From NCBI GenBank assembly GCA_963712465.1, contig CAVQHY010000008.1, positions 62,001-126,000 on the forward strand: a DNA stretch of 64,000 bases. The letters are read 5' to 3'. Source of the stretch: CAVQHY01 sp963712465 (GTDB taxonomy: Bacteria; Actinomycetota; Thermoleophilia; Gaiellales; Gaiellaceae). The notes below the pieces were generated by a model that worked only from the letters and a program-made list of their open reading frames with translations, was not told where the DNA came from and searched no databases. Below, in pieces: positions 46,474 through 54,170 of this stretch. The first letter of the stretch is position 1, and each line of letters opens with the position of its first letter. Made by a program: the position numbers and the translations under genes.

Positions 46474-47493
46474 ATGATCCAGGAGGCGCTCGCGCGCGCC
46501 CTCGACGGCGAGAATCTCTCGCGCGACGAGGCCCGCGCCGTGATGGAGGAGATCATGGACGGGGCGGCGACTCCGGCGCAGATCGGCGGTTTCCTGGTCG
46601 CGCTTCGTTTCAAGGGCGAGACCGCCGACGAGATCGCAGGCTGCGCGGAGGCCATGCGTGCCCACGTCGTGTCCGTCCGGCCGTCGCGCGACGACCTCGT
46701 CGACACGGCCGGGACCGGCGGCGACCGGTCGGGAACGTTCAACATCTCGACCGCGGCGGCCTTGGTCGCCGCGGCGGCAGGCGCCGGGGTCGCGAAGCAC
46801 GGCAATCGTGCGGTGTCGTCGGCGTCGGGGTCGGCGGACGTCCTCGAAGCCCTCGGCTTCGACCTCGCCCAGGAGGCCGAACGGATCGCACAGTCGATCG
46901 ACGAGCTCGGTTTCGGCTTTCTCTTCGCTCCCTCCCACCACCCGGCGATGGCCCACGCGGCCCCGGTGCGCCGCGAGCTGGCGACGCGCACGATCTTCAA
47001 CGTGCTGGGGCCCCTGACGAACCCTGCAGGCGCGCGGGCGCAGGTTGTGGGCGTGTACGCGCCCGAACTCGTGCCGACGATTGCCGAGGTGCTCGCACAG
47101 CTCGGCGCCCGGCGTGCGTTCGTCGTCCACGGGGCGGGCGGGATCGACGAGCTCTCCCCGGCCGGTCCGAACCTCGTCTGCGAGGTCGCCGACGGGTCGG
47201 TGATCGTGCGCGAGATCGACCCCGCCGACTTCGGCGTGCCGCGCTGTCGACCCTCCGACCTGCGGGGTGGCAAGCCGCACGAGAACGCACGGACGATTCG
47301 CTCGATCTTCGCCGGAAGGCGGGGGCCCAAGCGCGAGGCGGTGCTCCTCAACGCAGGGGGAGCGATCGCCGCGGGCGGCCATGCAGAGGATCTCGCGGAC
47401 GGGTACCGGATCGCGGCGGAAGCGGTCGATTCCGGCGCGGCCGCCTCGCGCCTCGAGGAGCTGGCCGCGTTTTCCAGGGGCGTTCCCGTCTGA
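46474..47493 (+). CDS. trpD: Anthranilate phosphoribosyltransferase
   Basis: The 339-residue enzyme transfers phosphoribose from PRPP to anthranilate. Signatures are DTAGTGGDRSGTFNISTAAALVAAAAG (PRPP-binding), KHGNRAVSSASGSADVLEALG, FAPSHHPAMAHAAPVRRELATRTIFNVLGPLTNPA and ERDPADFGVPRC-like IDPADFGVPRCRP. ATG at 46474 is 15 bases after trpG. The stop shares one base with the trpCF start (TGATG). Confidence 0.96.
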   Translation: MIQEALARALDGENLSRDEARAVMEEIMDGAATPAQIGGFLVALRFKGETADEIAGCAEAMRAHVVSVRPSRDDLVDTAGTGGDRSGTFNISTAAALVAAAAGAGVAKHGNRAVSSASGSADVLEALGFDLAQEAERIAQSIDELGFGFLFAPSHHPAMAHAAPVRRELATRTIFNVLGPLTNPAGARAQVVGVYAPELVPTIAEVLAQLGARRAFVVHGAGGIDELSPAGPNLVCEVADGSVIVREIDPADFGVPRCRPSDLRGGKPHENARTIRSIFAGRRGPKREAVLLNAGGAIAAGGHAEDLADGYRIAAEAVDSGAAASRLEELAAFSRGVPV

Positions 47494-48656
47494 TGGGCCG
47501 TTTCACCGACGCCCTAGGCGCGCCCGGTCTGGCGGCGATCGCCGAGTTCAAGCGGCGCTCGCCCTCAGCGGGGGACATCCGCCCAGGAGCCGATCCCGCC
47601 GAGCTCGCCCGCGCGTACGAGGCGAACGGCGCCGCCGCGATGTCCGTGCTCTGCGACAAACGGTTCGCGGGATCCTTCGCCGACCTCGCCGCCGCGCGCG
47701 CGTCGACGTCGCTGGCGCTCCTGGCGAAGGGCTTCTTCTCGACCCGCGAGCACCTCGTGGAGGCCAGGGAGGCGGGCGCCGACGCCGCGCTCCTGATCCT
47801 CCGCGACCTCGACGACGACGCGGCCGCCGCGTTTCTCGGACACGCCCGCGACCTCGGGCTCGATGTGCTCGTCGAGGCGCACACGGCCGCCGAGCTCGAC
47901 CGCGCCGTAGCGCTCGACGCAGGCGTGATCGGGGTCAACGCGCGCGATCTGTCGACCTTCGCCATCGATCGGCAGACGCAGCTCTCGCTGGTCGCCGGGG
48001 CGCCGCGAGACCGGATCGTGATCGCCGAGAGCGCCGTGCACTCGCGGGCCCAGGCGGCAGCAGCCGAGCTCGCCGGGGCTGACGCGGTGCTCGTCGGCAC
48101 GGCGCTGATGAGGGCTCCCGACCCGGGAGCGAGACTCGCCGCGCTTCTCGCGCGGCCGCTCGTCAAGGTCTGCGGGCTGACGCGCGCCGAAGATGTCGCC
48201 GCCGCTGCGGAGGCGGGCGCCGACCTCGCCGGCTTCGTGCTCGCCGAGAGCCCACGGCGCGCCGAGGCCCCTCTGCCCGTGCCCGAGACAATGCTCTCGG
48301 TCGGCGTCTACGTCGGCGAGCCCCGCGACGACGACACCGACCTCGTCCAGCTGTACCCGGAGGAGGACGGCCATCGCGGGCGCGACGGCGTCCTCTTGCG
48401 CGACGGCGAGCAGGTCGCCCGCGTGCTCGACCTGCCGTGGCTCGCCGAGGACGACGGCCACTGGGCGCGCGCGGCCGGAGCCGCAGGACGGATCATGCTC
48501 GCCGGTGGGCTCTCGCCCGGGAACGTCGGCGCGGCCATCGGACGGGTCCACCCCTGGGCAGTCGACGCGAGCCGGAGCCTCGAGACCGAGCCCGGGATCA
48601 AGGATCACGACCGCGTCCGTGCCTTCGTCATGGCGGTCAGACGGGAGGAGGCGTGA
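47493..48656 (+). CDS. trpCF: Bifunctional indole-3-glycerol phosphate synthase / phosphoribosylanthranilate isomerase, shortened TrpC-TrpF fusion
   Basis: The 387-residue protein joins an IGPS domain (about 1-223) and a PRAI domain (about 224-387). The IGPS part keeps AEFKRRSPSAGDI, LLAKGFF (catalytic Lys; Asp of KDF is Gly), LVEAH and GVNARDL, but lacks the usual N-terminal 40 residues. The PRAI part keeps the catalytic Cys in VKVCGLTRAEDV, LDL with the candidate acid Asp, LAGGLSPGNV and EPGIKD, but the GGTG loop is replaced by EDDGHW and the chain is short (about 165 versus 200). Start ATG 47493 overlaps the trpD stop. E. coli-type fusion order (C then F), total about 65 residues shorter. 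Confidence 0.9.
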   Translation: MGRFTDALGAPGLAAIAEFKRRSPSAGDIRPGADPAELARAYEANGAAAMSVLCDKRFAGSFADLAAARASTSLALLAKGFFSTREHLVEAREAGADAALLILRDLDDDAAAAFLGHARDLGLDVLVEAHTAAELDRAVALDAGVIGVNARDLSTFAIDRQTQLSLVAGAPRDRIVIAESAVHSRAQAAAAELAGADAVLVGTALMRAPDPGARLAALLARPLVKVCGLTRAEDVAAAAEAGADLAGFVLAESPRRAEAPLPVPETMLSVGVYVGEPRDDDTDLVQLYPEEDGHRGRDGVLLRDGEQVARVLDLPWLAEDDGHWARAAGAAGRIMLAGGLSPGNVGAAIGRVHPWAVDASRSLETEPGIKDHDRVRAFVMAVRREEA

Positions 48657-49792
48657 GCACTTCAACGGACACGCGCGCAGGCTGGTACGGCGAGTACGGC
48701 GGGCGGTTCGTACCGGAAACGCTCGTGCCCGCCCTCGACGAGCTCGAGGCCGGCTGGCGTCGCATCGCCCCCGACCCTGCCTTCCAGTCCGAGCGCGACC
48801 ACCTCGCACGCACCTACGTCGGGCGCCCCACCCCGCTCTATCGCGCCGAGCGGCTCGGCGGCGACCGGCGCATCTACCTGAAGCGCGAGGACCTCTGTCA
48901 CACGGGCGCCCACAAGATCAACAACGCCGTCGGGCAGGCGCTCGTCGCCGTGCGGCTGGGGAAGAAGCGCGTCGTCGCCGAGACGGGAGCGGGGCAACAC
49001 GGCGTCGCCACCGCGACCGTCTGTGCGCGCTTCGGGCTCGAGTGCGTCGTCTACATGGGGTCCGAGGATGTTCGCCGCCAGGCGCCCAACGTCGAGCGGA
49101 TGCACCTGCTCGGCGCGAAGGTGGTCCCCGTGGAGATCGGAACCAGGACGCTCAAGGAGGCGATGAGCGAGGCGATCCGCGACTGGATCACGAACGTGGA
49201 GACGACCTACTACCTGATCGGCTCCTGCGCCGGGCCGCACCCGTACCCGGAGATCGTCCGCGAGCTCCAGGCTGTGATCGGCCGCGAGGCGCGGGAGCAG
49301 ATCCTCGAGGCGGAGCGCCGCCTCCCTGACGCGGTCGTCGCCTGCGTCGGCGGCGGCTCGAACGCGATCGGGCTCTTCGCCGGGTTCGTCGACGACCCGG
49401 ACGTGCGGATCGTCGGGGTCGAGGCGGCGGGCGCGGCGAGCCTGGGTGCCGGTCGCACGGGCGTGCTGCACGGGTCGCGCTCATCGATCCTCGCCGACGA
49501 GGACGGCCAGATCCTCGATGCGCACTCGATCTCGGCCGGCCTCGACTACCCGGGGGTCGGTCCCGAGCACGCCTGGCTTCGCGACACGGGCCGCGCGAGC
49601 TACGTCGGCGCGACCGACGAGGAGGCGCTCGCCGCGTTCCACCTGCTCGCCGAGCGCGAGGGGATCATTCCTGCGCTCGAGCCCGCGCACGCGCTCGCAC
49701 GCGCGCTCGACCTCGAGGGCGCCGAGCTCGTCCTCGTCGGTCTGTCGGGTCGTGGGGACAAGGACCTGGCCACGGTTCTGGCCGCTTCGTGA
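48653..49792 (+). CDS. trpB: Tryptophan synthase beta subunit
   Basis: TrpB condenses indole with serine using PLP. The 379-residue TrpB1-type protein has the start GWYGEYGGRFVPETLVPAL, the PLP lysine in HTGAHKINNAVGQA, ETGAGQHGVATAT, the phosphate loop VGGGSNAIG, and the EGIIPALEPAHA segment. The GTG at 48653 overlaps the trpCF stop (GTGA), and GGAGGAGG lies just upstream. Length is normal. Confidence 0.97.
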   Translation: MSTSTDTRAGWYGEYGGRFVPETLVPALDELEAGWRRIAPDPAFQSERDHLARTYVGRPTPLYRAERLGGDRRIYLKREDLCHTGAHKINNAVGQALVAVRLGKKRVVAETGAGQHGVATATVCARFGLECVVYMGSEDVRRQAPNVERMHLLGAKVVPVEIGTRTLKEAMSEAIRDWITNVETTYYLIGSCAGPHPYPEIVRELQAVIGREAREQILEAERRLPDAVVACVGGGSNAIGLFAGFVDDPDVRIVGVEAAGAASLGAGRTGVLHGSRSSILADEDGQILDAHSISAGLDYPGVGPEHAWLRDTGRASYVGATDEEALAAFHLLAEREGIIPALEPAHALARALDLEGAELVLVGLSGRGDKDLATVLAAS

Positions 49793-50481
49793 AGAAGCTC
49801 TCGATCTACCTGATGGCGGGCCCCGCGACGCCCCAGCTGGCCGAGGCGGCCGTCGAAGGCGGCGCCGACTGGCTCGAGCTCGGCTTTCCGTTCTCGGATC
49901 CGCTTGCGGACGGGCCCGTGATCCGGCTGGCCGGCGAGCGGGCTCTCGCTCAGGGGATGCGGACCGGCCGTTGCCTCGAGTGCCTCGCCGAGATCCGATC
50001 GCGGGTCGGCGTTCCGCTGGTGCCGATGACGTACGCCTCGATCCTCGAGGCCTACGGCTACGAGCGCTTCGAGGCCGACGCGCGGGCGGCAGGGGCGACG
50101 AGCTTCATCGTGGCCGATCTGCCGATCGAAGCGCGTCCCGACCTCCGCCGTGTCCAGCTGGTCGCGCCGACGACACCGAGCGATCGCATCCGTGCCGCGG
50201 CCGAGCGGACCGACGGCTGGCTCTATCTCGTCTCTGTGACCGGGACGACGGGCGCCCGTGAGAGCGTCTCGGGTCAGCTCGCCGGGCTCGTCGAGCGCGC
50301 GCGGTCCGTGACCGACGTGCCCCTACTCGCGGGCTTCGGGATCTCGACCCCGGATCAGGCGGCCGCAGCCGCCGCACTCGCCGACGGAGTGGTCGTCGGC
50401 AGCCGGGCGATCCAGATCGCGGAGGAGACGGGGCCGGCCGGCCTGCGAGACTTCGTCGCCTCGCTTCGGGCGGCGCTCTAG
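49789..50481 (+). CDS. trpA: Tryptophan synthase alpha subunit
   Basis: TrpA cleaves indole-3-glycerol phosphate and channels indole to TrpB. The 230-residue TIM barrel has catalytic Glu in LELGFPFSDPLADGPVI and catalytic Asp in VADLP, plus TYASILEAYGYERF and GFGIST. It is about 25-30 residues shorter than typical TrpA (about 260), mainly at the N-terminus, which starts directly with KKLSIYLMAG. The GTG start overlaps the trpB stop as GTGA. Last gene of the trp operon; its end overlaps the convergent TIR gene by four bases. Confidence 0.94.
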   Translation: MKKLSIYLMAGPATPQLAEAAVEGGADWLELGFPFSDPLADGPVIRLAGERALAQGMRTGRCLECLAEIRSRVGVPLVPMTYASILEAYGYERFEADARAAGATSFIVADLPIEARPDLRRVQLVAPTTPSDRIRAAAERTDGWLYLVSVTGTTGARESVSGQLAGLVERARSVTDVPLLAGFGISTPDQAAAAAALADGVVVGSRAIQIAEETGPAGLRDFVASLRAAL

Positions 50482-53333
50482 GGGCACGCGGGCGCGTACT
50501 CCACGTCGGGACCGACGTCGACCGTCCATTCGGAGCGGGTGAGCGAGCGGCCGGCGAGTCGGCACGCGATGGCCACGAAGCGCTTCGGGTCGAGGTTCCA
50601 GAGCATCGGCTGCCCACCGAGTCCGACGGTGGCGAGCCTGCCCGCGGAGGAGAATCGAACGGTCGCCTGGCCTGCCACGGGTGCCGAGGGAACGAGGTCG
50701 GCGACCAGCGTCTGCCGCGCGACGTCCCAGAGCTGAAGGCCTCCAAGATAGGTCACGCCGCCGGACGCATCCACCAGCGGCTCGCGGCTGACGAGCGCCG
50801 CCAGCATCGTCGCGTCCGGACCGAAGACGAGGCTGCTCGGGCCACCGTCGCCCGCGACAGGCGCGGTGGTGCCGAGCCGGCGATCGCCGTCGACGTCCCA
50901 GAACGTGATCGTCCTCGAGCCCGCCGTGGCGAGCCTGTCGCCGGCGGGCGAGAGGGCGACCCCGAGGCTCGCCGGCTTCTCGCTGCCGATGCGATCCCCG
51001 GTCGCGACGTCCCAGACGGCGACGGCGCTCCGGGACCCGGTCTCGCCGAAGACGGCGTTCCCGGCCACGCGGCGCACGTCCTTGCCGACGTCGACGCTCG
51101 TCACTTCACCCTCGAGACTCCCGATCTGCGTGTCGCGCCGGAGGTCCTGCACGAGAGTCGTCCCGAGGTCCGGAACGACGGCGATCGGCGTTCCATCGGG
51201 TCGGAATCCGACCGCGGCGATACGCCCCTCGTCGAGCACGACGGTTCGCGCCTGCGCCTGGTGGGCGAGCGGCTGCAGCACGACACGCTCCCCATGGGAC
51301 GCAGCACCCCACACGACCAGCTCGTCCGGCCCGAAGGCGATACGCGGCAGGTCGAGACCCGTGGCGATCTCGTCGCCGGTCGGTCTGCCCGAGGCCGTTC
51401 GCCAGAGTTGCACGCTCCCGTCGGCGCGGGCGGTTGCGACGATCGAGCCGTCGGGGCTGAACGCCACGTCGGTCGCGTCGTCCACCGCCAGCGGTCGAGC
51501 GAGCGGCACGAGCGGTCGGCGCAGCTCGGCGAGCGCCACCGTCCCGGTTGGCCCCACGAGAACCGCGCCGGCGCCGTCGTTCGTCGGCCAGACGCCGAGG
51601 TCTGTGGCCGCCTGCGGGAGCGAGATCGGCAGGCGGGCCTGGCTCTCGACGTCCCACAGAGCGACGCCTTCGCCGTCGCGGGCAAGCACGGCACTGCCGT
51701 CGCCGCTGAAGCCGACGTGCGAGACGACGCCCCCGCTCGACTTCAGGGACCCGCCGACGGGAGCGCCGCTCGAGGCATCCCAGAGACTCACCGTGCCGTC
51801 CCAGCTCCCGACCGCCAGCAGCGTGGGACGCGTCGGGCTGAACGCGGCCGTCGACGGAGGCGAGCACCCGCCCGGGTCGGGAGAGAATCCGGTGCCCGGC
51901 CGAATGCGAACAGGGTTGCCCTCCGGGACGCCGTCTCGCAGCCGCCAGACGTCGGTCCAGGCGATCTGTTGCGCCACCGGCCCGTCGACCCCGACCACGG
52001 CGAGCATCGATCCGTCTGCGTTCACGGAGACCTCGCACGCGAAGCCGTCGGGAATCAGGTACGTCATCTCGCGGCCGTTCCACACGCCGATGCGCTGCAC
52101 ACCAACCCGCCCGCCGGCCCAGGCGACGAGGCCAGCGGATGCGGCGGCCGTGCTGAAGACCTGCTGCTGACCGAAATCCGCCGTCGTTCCGGGCGGACCG
52201 AACGCCGGCACCCACCGCCTACGGTCGAGGTCCCAGACATGCACGTCGAGGCCACGGAAGCCGAGCACGACCGCGCGGCCGTCGGCGCTGACGGCGAGGC
52301 TCGTAGGCTGTCTGGACAGGGGAACGACGGTCTCGAGCCGACCTTTCACGAGATCCCACACGGCGACGCCGCCCGCCTGTCGGGCCAGCGCGAGAGTCGT
52401 GCCCCGAGCGTCGACGGCGGCAAGCGCGGCCGGCCGATCGTGGAGGAGCCGCCGAAGCTGAGAGCTCCCGGCGAGCGCGCTCAGCAGCACGTCGCGCGCC
52501 TCCGCGCTCGGGTCTCGCTCGTATGCCTCCGCTCCGAGCAGCAGCGCTCGGTCGAGCCGGCGGTCGCGCAACGCCGCCTGCGCCTCGACGGCGAGCTGCC
52601 TCGACGTCGCGAGCCGCGCCTGCCGGACCGCCTCGTTTCGCTGGTCCCGCGCCTCGTTGCGTTGCAGGAGGGCGACCACGGCGAGCAGCGCGGTCGCGGC
52701 GAGCGCGATGAGGATCGCGCCGATCGTGATCCGCTGGCGACGGCTCGTCGCCCGCCTGCTCGCGAGGATGTACTCGCTCTGGAGCGGCGTTGGCTGCGGT
52801 TCGCGGTGCGCGGCCTGCTGGGCGAGCCAGCCCTCTGCGTCGCGCAGGTCGCTGCCACGTAGCAGCAGGCTGTTGTCCCTGCCCTTCCGGTTCCAGGCCT
52901 CCGCGCGCTCGAGAAGCCGCGTATGGACACGTGCCCACTCGGGCAGGTCGTCGATCGCCGCGACCAGCGAGTCGAGAGCGCCGGCGAAGTCGTCCGTCTC
53001 GCGGAAAAAGACGTAGTTACGGCTCGCGAACTCGTCCGGAACCACCTCGCCGTCCGGCTCCCGACGCAGGAGCGGCAGGAGCCGCTTGCGCTGATCGAAC
53101 GCGTGAGTCCACTCGTGCCGGCACACCTCGGACCGGAGCGAGTCGGGGGTGATCACGAGCGCGAACGTGTCCGCGCCCTCGATCCCGAGAGCGAGCTCGT
53201 TGCGCCACTCGACTGCCGGCCCGATGTCGTCACGGTCGAACCAGACGTCCTTTCCGCGCGCGTCGAGCGCCGAACGGAGCCTCTGCACGAACTCCTCGTC
53301 GCGACGCGAGTAGGAGATGAAGACGTCGGTCAC
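50478..53333 (-). CDS. TIR domain - transmembrane - WD40 repeat protein
   Basis: The 951-residue protein has a TIR domain (1-135; VFISYSRRDEEF start, SEVCRHEW with Glu74 in the position of the NADase catalytic Glu), a linker with RDNSLLLRGSDLRDAEGWL, one transmembrane helix (about 202-223, TIGAILIALAATALLAVVAL), a charged coiled-coil, and a C-terminal WD40 propeller region (about 300-945) with many VAFSPDGS...VQLW and SLWD units. Topology suggests a cytosolic TIR and extracellular or cytosolic WD40, undecided. TIR domains of this type often hydrolyse NAD. No NTPase module is present. GTG at 53333, preceded by AGGAGG. A defence or stress sensor role is inferred, not shown. Confidence 0.85.
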   Translation of the reverse strand: MTDVFISYSRRDEEFVQRLRSALDARGKDVWFDRDDIGPAVEWRNELALGIEGADTFALVITPDSLRSEVCRHEWTHAFDQRKRLLPLLRREPDGEVVPDEFASRNYVFFRETDDFAGALDSLVAAIDDLPEWARVHTRLLERAEAWNRKGRDNSLLLRGSDLRDAEGWLAQQAAHREPQPTPLQSEYILASRRATSRRQRITIGAILIALAATALLAVVALLQRNEARDQRNEAVRQARLATSRQLAVEAQAALRDRRLDRALLLGAEAYERDPSAEARDVLLSALAGSSQLRRLLHDRPAALAAVDARGTTLALARQAGGVAVWDLVKGRLETVVPLSRQPTSLAVSADGRAVVLGFRGLDVHVWDLDRRRWVPAFGPPGTTADFGQQQVFSTAAASAGLVAWAGGRVGVQRIGVWNGREMTYLIPDGFACEVSVNADGSMLAVVGVDGPVAQQIAWTDVWRLRDGVPEGNPVRIRPGTGFSPDPGGCSPPSTAAFSPTRPTLLAVGSWDGTVSLWDASSGAPVGGSLKSSGGVVSHVGFSGDGSAVLARDGEGVALWDVESQARLPISLPQAATDLGVWPTNDGAGAVLVGPTGTVALAELRRPLVPLARPLAVDDATDVAFSPDGSIVATARADGSVQLWRTASGRPTGDEIATGLDLPRIAFGPDELVVWGAASHGERVVLQPLAHQAQARTVVLDEGRIAAVGFRPDGTPIAVVPDLGTTLVQDLRRDTQIGSLEGEVTSVDVGKDVRRVAGNAVFGETGSRSAVAVWDVATGDRIGSEKPASLGVALSPAGDRLATAGSRTITFWDVDGDRRLGTTAPVAGDGGPSSLVFGPDATMLAALVSREPLVDASGGVTYLGGLQLWDVARQTLVADLVPSAPVAGQATVRFSSAGRLATVGLGGQPMLWNLDPKRFVAIACRLAGRSLTRSEWTVDVGPDVEYAPACP

Positions 53334-53417
53334 GGTCCTCCTGCGGTGATGACGCGCGACGGGGTGAGGAAAGTGTCGCAGAGACGGCGACCGTGATCCG
53401 CCGGCAAGCGTGAGCGA

Positions 53418-53447
53418 GCCCCGCGGCCGGGCAGGCGGCCGCGGGGC
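53418..53447 (-). terminator. GC-rich hairpin after the RTX-repeat gene
   Basis: GCCCCGCGGCCG pairs perfectly with CGGCCGCGGGGC (12-bp stem, 6-nt loop). It lies about 29 bp downstream of the RTX-repeat gene and before the TIR gene on the same strand, so it probably separates the two transcripts. Confidence 0.7.
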
Positions 53448-53475
53448 CCGCAGCCCCAGAGGAGGGCGGGCCTTC

Positions 53476-54033
53476 TTAGTCGGTCGAGTCGGACTCGGTG
53501 TCGGCCGACCTGACCGCGACCACGACCTCTTCGCAGCTCGTCGTCCTGTCCTCCGGCCGGATGTAGGCAGTGTCCGCGCCGTCTCCGCAATCGAGCGTGT
53601 CGACGGCGTAGTCGCGGGCGAGCGAGTAGAGCACGTCGTCGCCGCTTCCACCGGCGAGCTCGTCGAGACCCCAGCCCGCGAACAGCTTGTCGTTGCCGTC
53701 GCCGCCGTCGAGGTCGTCGCCGCCCGAGCGTCCGAAGAGGATGTCGTCGCCGCCGGAGCCGTTCAGGTCGTCCGAGCCCCAGTGGCCGAAGACGATGTCG
53801 TCCCCGTCGCCGCCGTCGGCAACGTCGTCGCCGCGCCCGCCGAAGACCACGTCGTCGCCGCCGAGCGCGGAGATCGTGTCGTTGCCGCTCTTGCCGACGA
53901 TCGCATCGGCGGACTCGGTTCCCGTCAGCGTGTCGCTCCCGCGCGTGCCCGGTACCCAGGCGGCCCAGCTCGCCGGGATCAACGCCAGCGCTCCGAGGGC
54001 AGCAAGCGCGAGGATGGTCAGGTTCCGTCTCAT
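53476..54033 (-). CDS. Secreted RTX (hemolysin-type calcium-binding) repeat protein
   Basis: The 185-residue protein has a Sec-type signal peptide (NLTILALAALGALALIPASWA, about residues 4-25). The mature part carries about eight RTX nonapeptide-like repeats, GGxGxDxxx (GGDGDDIVF, GGSGDDVLY and others), which form a calcium-stabilised beta roll. A C-terminal segment with two cysteines (LDCGDG and TSCEEV) ends the roll. It contains no catalytic domain. Unlike gram-negative RTX proteins it uses an N-terminal signal peptide. Function unknown; possibly an extracellular calcium-binding surface protein. ATG at 54033. Confidence 0.85.
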   Translation of the reverse strand: MRRNLTILALAALGALALIPASWAAWVPGTRGSDTLTGTESADAIVGKSGNDTISALGGDDVVFGGRGDDVADGGDGDDIVFGHWGSDDLNGSGGDDILFGRSGGDDLDGGDGNDKLFAGWGLDELAGGSGDDVLYSLARDYAVDTLDCGDGADTAYIRPEDRTTSCEEVVVAVRSADTESDSTD

Positions 54034-54094
54034 CGTCGTCCTTTCAGTGGCGCTGCGTGGCCGATCTCGTCAGAGCGGAGCAAAGCGGGTCGTT

Positions 54095-54143
54095 GCTAAC
54101 GGCCCATGCGGAGTCCGTAAGGCTGCCGTGAGACTTCGTTAGC
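54095..54143. promoter_or_regulatory. Inverted half-sites upstream of the carboxyltransferase gene
   Basis: GCTAACG (54095-54101) and CGTTAGC (54137-54143) are inverted copies; extended, CGTTAGCAAC on the minus strand matches CGTTAGCGAC on the plus strand at 9 of 10 bases. They flank the region before GTG 54171 and could bind a dimeric regulator. A weak promoter TTCGTT (54135) - TACGCT (54159) overlaps the right half-site. Confidence 0.35.
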
Positions 54144-54170
54144 GACCGGTAAACCTCGTACGCTTCCGTC

